64,000 nucleotides of DNA. Origin: JANLTP01 sp031363055 (GTDB lineage: Bacteria > Pseudomonadota > Gammaproteobacteria > Burkholderiales > Burkholderiaceae_E). Under the pieces are notes generated by a model that saw nothing but the letters and a program-made list of their open reading frames with translations, was not told where the DNA came from and searched no databases. Below are positions 1 through 7,755 of this stretch, piece by piece (the stretch's first letter is position 1; the number at the start of each line of letters is the position of its first letter). Both the position numbers and the translations under genes were made by a program. The stretch covers positions 1-64,000 of the forward strand of contig JANLTP010000079.1 of NCBI GenBank assembly GCA_031363055.1, written 5' to 3'.

Positions 1-1
1 G

Positions 2-220
2 GCAATGTGTGTCGGTTGTCATGAAATCCCGGGTTACAAAGCGTCATTTCCGACGGTCTATTCGGTGCCCAAGCTCTATGGTCAGAGTGCCAAATATCTG
101 GAAAATGCGCTGATAGCCTACCGAAAAGGTGATCGCGGCCATCCGACCATGCGCAGCATCGCCGGTAGCCTGAGCGATCAGGACATCAGCAACCTCGCGG
201 CTTTCTACGGTACCAAATGA
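2..220 (+). CDS. c-type cytochrome, C-terminal part (5' end outside window)
   Basis: This is the 3' part of a class I c-type cytochrome, a periplasmic electron carrier. The frame is open to the window edge and the true start lies upstream. The first visible residues contain a CVGCH haem-binding motif. The rest ends in a helical segment (LSDQDISNLAAFYG) typical of the C-terminal helix of cytochrome c4/c553-like domains, where the axial Met precedes it (PTMRSIAGSLS). The stop overlaps the start of the next cytochrome gene by 4 bp (ATGA), so the two are very likely co-transcribed and may serve the same terminal oxidase or dehydrogenase. Which one cannot be told from this fragment. Confidence 0.85.
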   Translation, partial: AMCVGCHEIPGYKASFPTVYSVPKLYGQSAKYLENALIAYRKGDRGHPTMRSIAGSLSDQDISNLAAFYGTK

Positions 221-573
221 TGTTGAAAAAATTGAAGACGATCAGGCGATCGATACTTGCGGCCTCAGCTCTGCTTTTGATCAATTTGTCCGGCACCGTT
301 CAGGCCGCCGATATTGCTGCCGGTCGTGTCAAGGCTGACCAGGTTTGTTCGGCTTGCCACGGTAAGGACGGCAATACGCCGATCGATCCGAGTTATCCAA
401 GGCTGGCCGGCCAACATGCCGATTTTTTGTATTACGTACTCGTCGACTATAAGGTCGATCGCCGCAAGAACGCCATCATGGGTGCCCAGGCCAAGCAACT
501 CTCGCAAGAGGACATGAAGAACCTGGCGGCGTACTACGCGTCAATGCCTGGGCAGCTCAGCCACAAGCGTTAA
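217..573 (+). CDS. secreted c-type cytochrome (class I, monohaem)
   Basis: A 118-residue cytochrome c with a Sec signal peptide (positively charged MMLKKLKTIRR, hydrophobic stretch about residues 13-27, likely cleavage after VQA). A single CSACH haem site lies near residue 45. An IMGAQAKQLSQEDMKNLAAYY segment near the C-terminus supplies the probable axial Met and the C-terminal helix. It is expected to be a soluble periplasmic electron carrier. It starts inside the stop of the preceding cytochrome gene (either of two adjacent ATGs), so the pair forms one unit. The final codons plus the stop are duplicated just downstream (see the repeat at 557-590). The gene converges on the metal efflux operon. 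Confidence 0.9.
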   Translation: MMLKKLKTIRRSILAASALLLINLSGTVQAADIAAGRVKADQVCSACHGKDGNTPIDPSYPRLAGQHADFLYYVLVDYKVDRRKNAIMGAQAKQLSQEDMKNLAAYYASMPGQLSHKR

Positions 574-590
574 TTCAGCCACAAGCGTTA
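557..590. repeat. tandem duplication spanning a stop codon (18-bp period, 2 copies)
   Basis: The 16 bases tcagccacaagcgtta occur at 557-572 and again at 575-590. The copy contains the last codons and the stop of the cytochrome gene, and the period is a multiple of three, so a second in-frame stop lies just downstream. It looks like a recent slippage duplication of the gene end. Confidence 0.9.
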
Positions 591-623
591 GTCTATAGAC
601 CTGCTGTAGAGAATTTCCCAAGA

Positions 624-3600
624 TCACTCGGGATCACTTTGGATTTCAGCGGCCGGTTTGCACCACCAGGCGTAAAGCATAGGCAATAGCAGCAGGGTGA
701 AGATTGTGCCCGTGACGATACCGCCGACGATGACGACCGCAAACGGCCGTTGAGTTTCTGACCCGATACCGCGTGACAGTGCAGCCGGCAGCAGTCCCAG
801 GCCGGCCATGAGTGCGGTCATGATGATCGGCCGCAGGCGAAGCACCGCGCCATCAAGGACGGCGTCCTTGACGTTGGATCCGCGCCGGATGAATTCGAGA
901 ATTTGCTCGACCATGATGACGCCGTTCTGAACCGAAATGCCGGCGACGGCGATGAATCCGACCGCCGCTGATACGGACAAGTGCAACCCTGAAAGCCCCA
1001 AGCCCGCGATGCCGCCGATCAAAGTGAACGGTACCATCGCCAATACCAAGGTGGCGTGCCGCACGGATCGGAAGGCCCAGAACAACAGCGAAAAGATCAT
1101 CAGGATCGACAGCGGTACGACGATCTTCAGTCGACCCATGGCACGCTGCTGATTCTCGAACTGACCGCCCCAGGTCAAACGGTAACCCGGCGGCAAGGAG
1201 ACTTCGGCGGCGACCGCTTTTTGCGCCTCGGCCACGAAGCTGCCTTGGTCGCGACCGATCAAATTGACTTTGACCGCAACACTGCGTGCTCCGGCCTCGC
1301 GAGCAATACGAGTTGCGCCTTGCCGGACGGCGACTTCGGCAATGTCGCCCAAGGCAACGGTCGGCGGCCCAATCGACGCAGCGTTATTACCGGGGCCCAC
1401 GGCGGGAGTACTGACTGCTGAAGCGGGCAGGGGGACCTGTAGCCCGGCAATATCGTCGACCGCGTCGCGGTAAGGTCTTTGCAGCCGCAAGGTGACATCA
1501 AAACGACGATCATTTTCGTAGAAAAAGCTGACCGAATTGCCCGCCAGCGCTGCCTGAATGACCTGGTTGACATCGGATACATTGATGCCTAGTCGGGCGG
1601 TCTTTTGGCGATCGATCGTGATGGTCAGTTCGGTCTGGCCGCTGATCTTGAAGGCAGCGACATCGGTGGCGCCACGAATCTTTTCAAGAATCGTCACCAC
1701 CTTGTCGGCCCGGCCCTGCAGAATTTCCAGATTCGAGCCGAAAATCTTGACGACAATCTCGCCCTTGGCACCCGATAGCGCTTCCTCGACGTTGTCCTGA
1801 ATGACTTGCGAGAAGTTGGTCGGCACACCCGGTATTTTTCGGATCTTTTGAGACATGTCGGTGACCAGCGCCTCTTTGCTCGCAAATCGCCAGGTACCGC
1901 GCGGATTCAGATCGGCCAGTATCTCGAGGTTATTGGGCCCCTTTGGATCGGTGCCATCGTCAGGTCTGCCGACCTGAGTCACCACCATTTTGACTTCAGG
2001 GTAGGCACGCAGGATGCCGCGCACCTCCTGCTCGACTTCCTTGGTTTTTTGCAGTGAGGTCGGTGGCGGCAAGGTTATGGTCAACCAGATATTGCCTTCA
2101 TCCAGCTTGGGCAGAAACTCGCTTCCCAACAACGGCGCGCCTGCCAGAGTGACGACCAGTATCGCGATGGAGGCGGCGCTGATGATCATCTTGATATTGC
2201 CGACCCGAACCAGCAAAGCGCGATAGCCGCGCTGGGTGGCATCGATCCAGCCGACATGCTTTTCCTCCAGGCTGTGTTTTCGAAGCACATAGGCCAGCAA
2301 GGTCGGAACCAAAGTCAGCGTCAGCAAGACGGCGCCGAGCAATGCAAAAGTCAGGGTGTAAGTGACCGGCGTAAAGATTTTCCCTTCAACCCGCTGGAAG
2401 GTGAAAATCGGCAAGAAGGCGGTAATGATGATGGCCTTCGAGAACAGAATCGGGTGCGCGAGACTGGTTGCGGTCGCCTTCAACTCGTGCAATCGCCATC
2501 CGTAACCGGAGTGCAGTGGGTTAGGATCATTCTTGCCTAGCGCCAGTCTGACCATCAGTGCTTCAACCAGCACCACCGCACTGTCAATGATGATTCCGAA
2601 GTCAATGGCACCGAGCGAGATGAGATTCGCCGAGACGCCGCGCAGATCCATCAGGATGAACGCAAACAGCAAGGACAGTGGGATGACGGTGGCGACGATC
2701 AGCGCTGCGCGCCAGTCGCGCAGGAAAATCAGCAAGATACCGATCACCAGAGCGGCGCCGACCGCCAGATTCTCGATGACCGTCATGACGGTGTGTTCGA
2801 TCAGGTCCGAGCGCTGGTAGGTTGGCCGGATCTTGACGCCGGCAGGCAGCTTGGCATTAATTTCCTCGACCGTATCGCGCAGACGTTTGACCACCTTGGC
2901 CGCATTCTGGCCCTTGATCATGACGGCGATTCCCTGCACGACATCATCGCGATCGTTAAACGCGACGATACCGGAGCGCACGCGCGGACCGATCGCGACC
3001 TGCGCCACGTCGCCGACCAGAATTGGCCGCCCACCGGGTGCTGCGATGATGGTTCGCGCGATGTCCTCGAGATTACCGTACAGACCGATACCGCGGATCA
3101 CCAACGATTCATCGCCGCGACGCAACAACCCGCCGCCGACATTGGCGCTGTTATTGGTCAAGGCGGTCGCGACCTGATCGATCGTGACACCATAGCGCTT
3201 GAGCGAGAACGGGTTGATCCTGACCTGATACTCCTTGACCGACCCGCCAAAGCTGATGACATCGGCGACCCCCGAAACGATTCGCAAGGATGGCTTGACC
3301 ACCCAATCCTGAATCGCCCGAACTTCGTAAATCGGCATGTCGGCCGGCGCATCCAGCACATATCGGTATATTTCGCCGACCGCTGTCGACAGCGGCGCCA
3401 ATTGCGGTTGAATGCCCGGCGGCAGAGTGACGTTGCCGAGTTTCTCAAGCACTTGTTGACGCGCAAAGTAGTCGTCCGTACCTTCCGAAAAGGTCAGGGT
3501 CACGATCGACAGGCCGGTAATTGAAACTGAACGTAATTGTGTTTGGCGCGGCACGCCGCTCATCTCGCGTTCGATCGGCAGGGTGACGCTGCGCTCGACC

Positions 3601-3779
3601 TCTTCCGGTGCCAGTCCTGGAAGCTGGGTAACGACCTGGACCTGGACATCTTGCACGTCGGGAAACGCTTCGATGGGCAGATTGCTGAGCGCGACCCAGC
3701 CGGCTGCCACCAGTGCAGCGGTTAGCACCAGAATGAATACACGCTGGTGCAGTGAGAAGGTAATTAACCGTTCCAGCAT
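624..3779 (-). CDS. czcA: heavy-metal efflux RND pump (CzcA/CusA family)
   Basis: A 1051-residue inner-membrane RND transporter of the heavy-metal efflux (HME) class, the proton-driven pump of a CBA-type tripartite exporter. The N-terminus (MLERLITFSLHQRVFILVL) is the first membrane helix. Two large periplasmic loops are separated by a central membrane block. The diagnostic charged motif in TM4 is present: DFGIIIDSAVVLVEA, with acidic residues D393, D399 and E406. In many CzcA relatives the residue after the second Asp is Gly; here it is Ser, and Ala replaces the usual Asn after the Glu, so the metal (Zn/Co/Cd/Ni or other) cannot be assigned. It is the last gene of an operon, 45 bp after the fusion protein. 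No metal sensor lies next to it in the window. Confidence 0.88.
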   Translation of the reverse strand: MLERLITFSLHQRVFILVLTAALVAAGWVALSNLPIEAFPDVQDVQVQVVTQLPGLAPEEVERSVTLPIEREMSGVPRQTQLRSVSITGLSIVTLTFSEGTDDYFARQQVLEKLGNVTLPPGIQPQLAPLSTAVGEIYRYVLDAPADMPIYEVRAIQDWVVKPSLRIVSGVADVISFGGSVKEYQVRINPFSLKRYGVTIDQVATALTNNSANVGGGLLRRGDESLVIRGIGLYGNLEDIARTIIAAPGGRPILVGDVAQVAIGPRVRSGIVAFNDRDDVVQGIAVMIKGQNAAKVVKRLRDTVEEINAKLPAGVKIRPTYQRSDLIEHTVMTVIENLAVGAALVIGILLIFLRDWRAALIVATVIPLSLLFAFILMDLRGVSANLISLGAIDFGIIIDSAVVLVEALMVRLALGKNDPNPLHSGYGWRLHELKATATSLAHPILFSKAIIITAFLPIFTFQRVEGKIFTPVTYTLTFALLGAVLLTLTLVPTLLAYVLRKHSLEEKHVGWIDATQRGYRALLVRVGNIKMIISAASIAILVVTLAGAPLLGSEFLPKLDEGNIWLTITLPPPTSLQKTKEVEQEVRGILRAYPEVKMVVTQVGRPDDGTDPKGPNNLEILADLNPRGTWRFASKEALVTDMSQKIRKIPGVPTNFSQVIQDNVEEALSGAKGEIVVKIFGSNLEILQGRADKVVTILEKIRGATDVAAFKISGQTELTITIDRQKTARLGINVSDVNQVIQAALAGNSVSFFYENDRRFDVTLRLQRPYRDAVDDIAGLQVPLPASAVSTPAVGPGNNAASIGPPTVALGDIAEVAVRQGATRIAREAGARSVAVKVNLIGRDQGSFVAEAQKAVAAEVSLPPGYRLTWGGQFENQQRAMGRLKIVVPLSILMIFSLLFWAFRSVRHATLVLAMVPFTLIGGIAGLGLSGLHLSVSAAVGFIAVAGISVQNGVIMVEQILEFIRRGSNVKDAVLDGAVLRLRPIIMTALMAGLGLLPAALSRGIGSETQRPFAVVIVGGIVTGTIFTLLLLPMLYAWWCKPAAEIQSDPE

Positions 3780-3824
3780 GGGTTCAGGCGCGCAGGATGA
3801 GAATCAACAACGGGCGAATGCGGT

Positions 3825-4997
3825 TCATTTGCTGCTGGTCGCCAATTCGGAATTCAACAACAGCGCGCCGGCGGTGACCAGACGCTCACCACGCACGAGC
3901 CCACCGGTGACGTAAGCAAACTCGCGGTCTTGAACCGTAAGGGAAATCTGGCGTCGCTTGAACAACCCGGGCGAGGCTTCAACGAAGACATAGCTATACA
4001 GACCTTGCGTCACCAGGGCGGAATTGGGCACTCGCACGGCCTGCGGCGCATCATCGGCAACCAGAATCACCCGCGCATACATTTCCGGCTTGAGCTTGCG
4101 GGCGGAATTATCGAGTGCCGCCCGCACTTGAATTCGACGCGTTGACGGGTCGACAATCTCGCCGATTCGCTCGATGGTTGCATTAAACTTTTCGCCTGCA
4201 TAACCATCGACTTGCACCAGGGCGTGGTGTCCTACCCGAACCAGTGCCAGGTCCCGCTCAGGCAGATCGACAATGACCCAGAGACGCGAGGGATCAGTGA
4301 TCGTAAACAGCGGCTCAGGCAAATCAGGGCGAACTTCCGAGCCTTGATTAACACGACGCTCGACGACGACACCGGCGATCGGCGAGCGCAAGGTATAGGC
4401 CGAGCCATCGGCGCCCTTGGGTGACAGATTTCGCAGCCGACGTTGGGCCCGTTGCGACTCTGCGCGGGCAGCATCGAAGTCTGCCTTGGCAGCCTCTAGA
4501 TCCTTGCGAGGCGCGACTTCCGCTTGCACTAACTTCTGAGTGCGCTCGAAGGTCAGGCGTTTGCGCGTTTCGTCCGACACGCTCAACTGGAAATCGGCCA
4601 CGGCCTTGGCTAACTCGGGGGAGTCAATCACCAGAAGGGGGTCACCCGTCTTGACGGCATCGCCAGGTTGGATCTTCAGCGATGTCACTCGTCCTGCAAC
4701 CGGACTGGCAATCCGGGCGGTTGCATTCTCGTTGTAAGCCAGTCGGGCATTCAGCGGCTCGGCCAAGGGCACCGTTGCTTCAATCACAGGCTCGACGCGA
4801 ATGGAGGTCAATTGCGCGGCGCCGGCATCAAAGCGCACCGAGTCAACCGGTAACGCCTCTTTCGGGGCCGTCGCGGCCGTACTGGCCTTGGATGATTCAG
4901 TGGCGGCAGTGCTGATTTTCGGTCGGGTTAGCAGTGAGGTGCCATATCCCAGACCAAACAACACCATCGCAATAATGATTGCAATCGCAGTCTTCAC
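3825..4997 (-). CDS. czcB: RND efflux periplasmic adaptor (membrane fusion protein)
   Basis: A HlyD/CzcB-type adaptor of about 390 residues linking the RND pump to the outer-membrane channel. It has one N-terminal membrane anchor (VKTAIAIIIAMVLFGLGYG), an IASPVAGRVTSLKIQPGDAV lipoyl-like half-motif, a coiled-coil hairpin rich in Ala/Arg/Gln, a second half-motif (YTLRSPIAGVVVERRV) and a beta-barrel. I place the start at the GTG at 4997, because an AGGAG ribosome site lies about 10 bases upstream and this start falls just after the stop of the preceding tolC-like gene. A longer reading frame to 5132 would overlap that gene and adds only low-complexity residues. No His-rich metal-binding N-terminal domain is seen. 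Confidence 0.85.
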   Translation of the reverse strand: MKTAIAIIIAMVLFGLGYGTSLLTRPKISTAATESSKASTAATAPKEALPVDSVRFDAGAAQLTSIRVEPVIEATVPLAEPLNARLAYNENATARIASPVAGRVTSLKIQPGDAVKTGDPLLVIDSPELAKAVADFQLSVSDETRKRLTFERTQKLVQAEVAPRKDLEAAKADFDAARAESQRAQRRLRNLSPKGADGSAYTLRSPIAGVVVERRVNQGSEVRPDLPEPLFTITDPSRLWVIVDLPERDLALVRVGHHALVQVDGYAGEKFNATIERIGEIVDPSTRRIQVRAALDNSARKLKPEMYARVILVADDAPQAVRVPNSALVTQGLYSYVFVEASPGLFKRRQISLTVQDREFAYVTGGLVRGERLVTAGALLLNSELATSSK

Positions 4998-5016
4998 GTC
5001 GGCGTGGCTCCTGATC

Positions 5017-6324
5017 TCAAGGCGAACTCTCCAGTGTGGAGGCTGCCTCGTAGTTGGCAAAGGCTTTAGCGAAATCGGCCTGAGCGCCAATCGCTTCGGC
5101 GCGAACCGCCGCGCGTTGTCGTCTTGAATCAAACAAGTCGGTCAGCGTGGCCGCACCGTTGGCGAACGCAAACTCGATGCCGCTGACGACCTTTGCGGCG
5201 TCGGCAAGCGTGCTCGATAACAGGCGATTGGCCCGGTCGGCGGCAGCGCGCAATTGCGACAATGCGCGATCAAGTTCGCTGCGTGCCAATGCCTTGAGTC
5301 GGTCGCGATCTTCCTCGGCGGCGTCTTTTTCAGCCTTTGCGCGGGCCACGTCGCCGGCAAAGTCATTATTTACAAACAGCGGAATGGTGGCGCTGATTCC
5401 AAAAACGTGTCCGCCCAGCGACGGTGAGCGCTCGGTCTGAAGACCGATGGAGACATCGCGCGCACGCAGGCTTTGAGCCAACTCGATGGATTGTTGCGCG
5501 GCATCGACCCGGGACTGCGCCGCCAAAATATCGGCGCGACGGTTCTGCGAGTCGGCTTCGAGCGATGGTGAATTCAAATCGACTTTGGTGTTGATTTCTG
5601 CAATCGCTGATTGCAGTGGCAAGGGGTCACCGGCGATCATTTTGGCGGCGCTCGTCTCTTGACCGATCAGCAGAGCCAGCGCCAATTGCGCCTGTAGCCG
5701 TTGCGACTGAGCGCTGCGCAACTCGTTGGCCGCGCGACTTGCTTCGACCCGCAAACGCGAGACCTCGATCGCGGCAAGATCGCCTGCACTCTGCCGACGC
5801 TCGGCAGCGGCTTGCAGGCGTTGGTAGCCGGTCAGATTTTCGGACGCGAGATTCAATAGTTCCTGCGCGGCGACCAGGTCAAAATAGCCGGTAGCAAGCT
5901 GGCTGCGCTGTTGTCGGGAGACATCGGCAAGATCCCATTTTGAGGCTTGCTCGAGTAATTGCGCCTGGCGCGTACGCAACTCGCGTTTGCCGCCGCGCTC
6001 GAATAATTGATCGAGCCGTACGAGTCGGTTTGTCGCTCCGGGCCGGTAGCGATTGGGCTCGGTATTTGAAACCTGCCCTGTCAGGGTTGGATTAGGGCGA
6101 ACGTTGACTCGATAGACCTCGGCACCGGCGATCTCGGCTTGGCGCACGGCGGCGCGAATCGCCCGATTGTTGTCTCGCTGCAATTCCTGTGCGCGCCGCA
6201 AGCTCAGAGCGTCACCTGCCTCGAGCGCAACGACTGGCGCAGCGGGTACCTGAGCGAACAGATTGCCTGCGACGCCGCAAGCCAGCAGCCACGGGAGTAC
6301 CGATATGAAGTAACGAAGATGCAC
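5017..6324 (-). CDS. czcC: outer membrane efflux factor (TolC/CzcC family)
   Basis: A 435-residue outer-membrane factor forming the exit duct of the RND exporter. It has an N-terminal signal peptide (hydrophobic core about residues 5-25 ending in LFAQ) and two repeats of long amphipathic helices rich in Ala, Arg, Gln and Glu, as expected for the TolC alpha-barrel. The beta-strand segment GISATIPLFVNNDF is typical of CzcC-like members. The start is a GTG at 6324. It is the first gene of the three-gene minus-strand operon, so the operon promoter should lie in 6325-6489. That 165-bp stretch holds a loose inverted repeat (aatccgc ... gcggatt near 6391-6427) but no clear consensus promoter by eye. 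Confidence 0.85.
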   Translation of the reverse strand: MHLRYFISVLPWLLACGVAGNLFAQVPAAPVVALEAGDALSLRRAQELQRDNNRAIRAAVRQAEIAGAEVYRVNVRPNPTLTGQVSNTEPNRYRPGATNRLVRLDQLFERGGKRELRTRQAQLLEQASKWDLADVSRQQRSQLATGYFDLVAAQELLNLASENLTGYQRLQAAAERRQSAGDLAAIEVSRLRVEASRAANELRSAQSQRLQAQLALALLIGQETSAAKMIAGDPLPLQSAIAEINTKVDLNSPSLEADSQNRRADILAAQSRVDAAQQSIELAQSLRARDVSIGLQTERSPSLGGHVFGISATIPLFVNNDFAGDVARAKAEKDAAEEDRDRLKALARSELDRALSQLRAAADRANRLLSSTLADAAKVVSGIEFAFANGAATLTDLFDSRRQRAAVRAEAIGAQADFAKAFANYEAASTLESSP

Positions 6325-6489
6325 CGGGTATTACCTGAACTGGAATAAGCGAAATTTTCTAGGAATGTCGGACCAGCGGCGCGAGGCTGCAATCCGCTCT
6401 ATTTTGCGGTCAGGACCGGGCGGATTATGTCAGAACAGGGCGTACGGGGGGTGGTTGGGGACTGACGGCGTTACGGACCGGCATACAAC

Positions 6490-7755
6490 TTACAACAGTC
6501 CGTTAAACGGGATGATCATGACGGATTCACCGACTGATATATCGGCTCGCCCCGGCTCCAGTACCAGCATGCAGTTGGCGAGCGTCATGGAGCTCAGGAC
6601 ACCGGACCCTTGTTGACCGGTCAGGCGAACGCCCAGTTGGCCATCCGACTGACGCAGGGCGATACCGCGTTGATATTCAGTGCGGCCCGGTCGCTTTTTG
6701 ATATTGACTTCAGACAGGGCGGCGAACGAAAGCAGCGGCGACGGTGTCGCACCCAGCAAATGATAAATTGCCCGGCGAACCACGAACAAATAAGTGACCA
6801 TGGTGGCAACCGGATTACCGGGCAGACCGAAATAATAAGCCTTGCCAATCTTGCCAAACGCCAAGGGTCGACCCGGGCGAATGGCCAGGACCGAGAACGA
6901 CACTCGCCCGAGTCTTTTCATGACCGTGCGCGTGAAATCTGCCTCGCCGACCGAAACTCCGCCCGAGGAGATAATCAGGTCGTGTTCGCTGGCTTTGGAC
7001 AGGATATCTTCAAGTTCCGAAGGGCGGTCCGCGACTATTCCGAGGTCGGTCACCAGTAGCCCCAATTCCTCGAGCAAGCCGATCAGAACAAATCGATTGC
7101 TATCGTAGATTCGACCTGCCTGGAACGGCGCGCCTGGTTCAAGCAACTCGTCGCCGGTAGAAAATACTGCGATGCGCGGTTGCCGCACCACCGTCAGCGT
7201 GCTGATCCCTAACGAAGCTGCCAAACCAATATCGGCCGGGCGCAAGATGCGGCCCGCCGGCAGCGCAACGCAATGGCGGGCGATATCTTCGCCAGCCCGT
7301 CGAAAATGCTGGCCGCGCAACTGGCCTGCGGGGATGGTGACCGTATCGCCGTCGCGCAGACACAGTTCTTGAGCGACCACCGTATCCAACGGCGGTGGCA
7401 GCACGCCGCCGGTCATGATTCTCAATGCGCTCAATCGCGGAACCTGCCCCTCAAAGCGGTGGCCCGCCAAGGTGGTACCGACGATCTGCAATCGGGTGGC
7501 GGTATGTTCAGCCAGATCGCTATGTCGCAGCGCATAGCCATCCATCGCTGAATTGTCGAAGGCCGGCACATCAATCGGCGATCGCAGCTCGGCCGCCAAA
7601 ACTCGCCAGTGCGCATTGACCAGCGTGACCGTTTCGACTTCAGTCAGGGGTTCGATCAATTCGGTCAGCTGCTGGTGGGCTTCGTCAATCGCCAGCGCTA
7701 GCGCTGCGTCATTCGCCAAGGCCGCGTCAATTGCGACGGCTGCGTCAATTTTCAT
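6490..7755 (-). CDS. moeA: molybdopterin molybdenumtransferase MoeA
   Basis: MoeA inserts molybdate into adenylylated molybdopterin, the last step common to all Mo cofactors. The protein (about 421 residues) has the expected domain order: an N-terminal domain with PAFDNSAMDGYA, a MoaB/MogA-like domain with FSTGDELLEPG and IISSGGVSVGEADF, and the C-terminal barrel beginning after RPGRPLAFGKIG and GLPGNPVA. I choose the ATG at 7755, which overlaps the mobA stop by 11 bases; a TTG at 7773 is also possible. The first residues after MKI are an 18-bp triplication (DAAVAI, DAALAN, DAALAL) that extends the N-terminus. It is the last gene of moaA - fdhD/mobA - moeA. Confidence 0.93.
   Translation of the reverse strand: MKIDAAVAIDAALANDAALALAIDEAHQQLTELIEPLTEVETVTLVNAHWRVLAAELRSPIDVPAFDNSAMDGYALRHSDLAEHTATRLQIVGTTLAGHRFEGQVPRLSALRIMTGGVLPPPLDTVVAQELCLRDGDTVTIPAGQLRGQHFRRAGEDIARHCVALPAGRILRPADIGLAASLGISTLTVVRQPRIAVFSTGDELLEPGAPFQAGRIYDSNRFVLIGLLEELGLLVTDLGIVADRPSELEDILSKASEHDLIISSGGVSVGEADFTRTVMKRLGRVSFSVLAIRPGRPLAFGKIGKAYYFGLPGNPVATMVTYLFVVRRAIYHLLGATPSPLLSFAALSEVNIKKRPGRTEYQRGIALRQSDGQLGVRLTGQQGSGVLSSMTLANCMLVLEPGRADISVGESVMIIPFNGLL
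7693..7746 (-). repeat. degenerate 18-bp repeat x3 at the moeA 5' end
   Basis: Three consecutive 18-bp units encode DAAVAI, DAALAN and DAALAL directly after the first three codons of moeA. The period is a multiple of three and keeps the frame. The encoded Ala-rich segment is probably not part of the folded core. Confidence 0.7.

Noticed and set aside
2793..3524. 243-codon reading frame on the plus strand inside czcA
   Set aside because: Antisense shadow of a well-conserved RND pump; Arg/Asp-rich translation without domain features.
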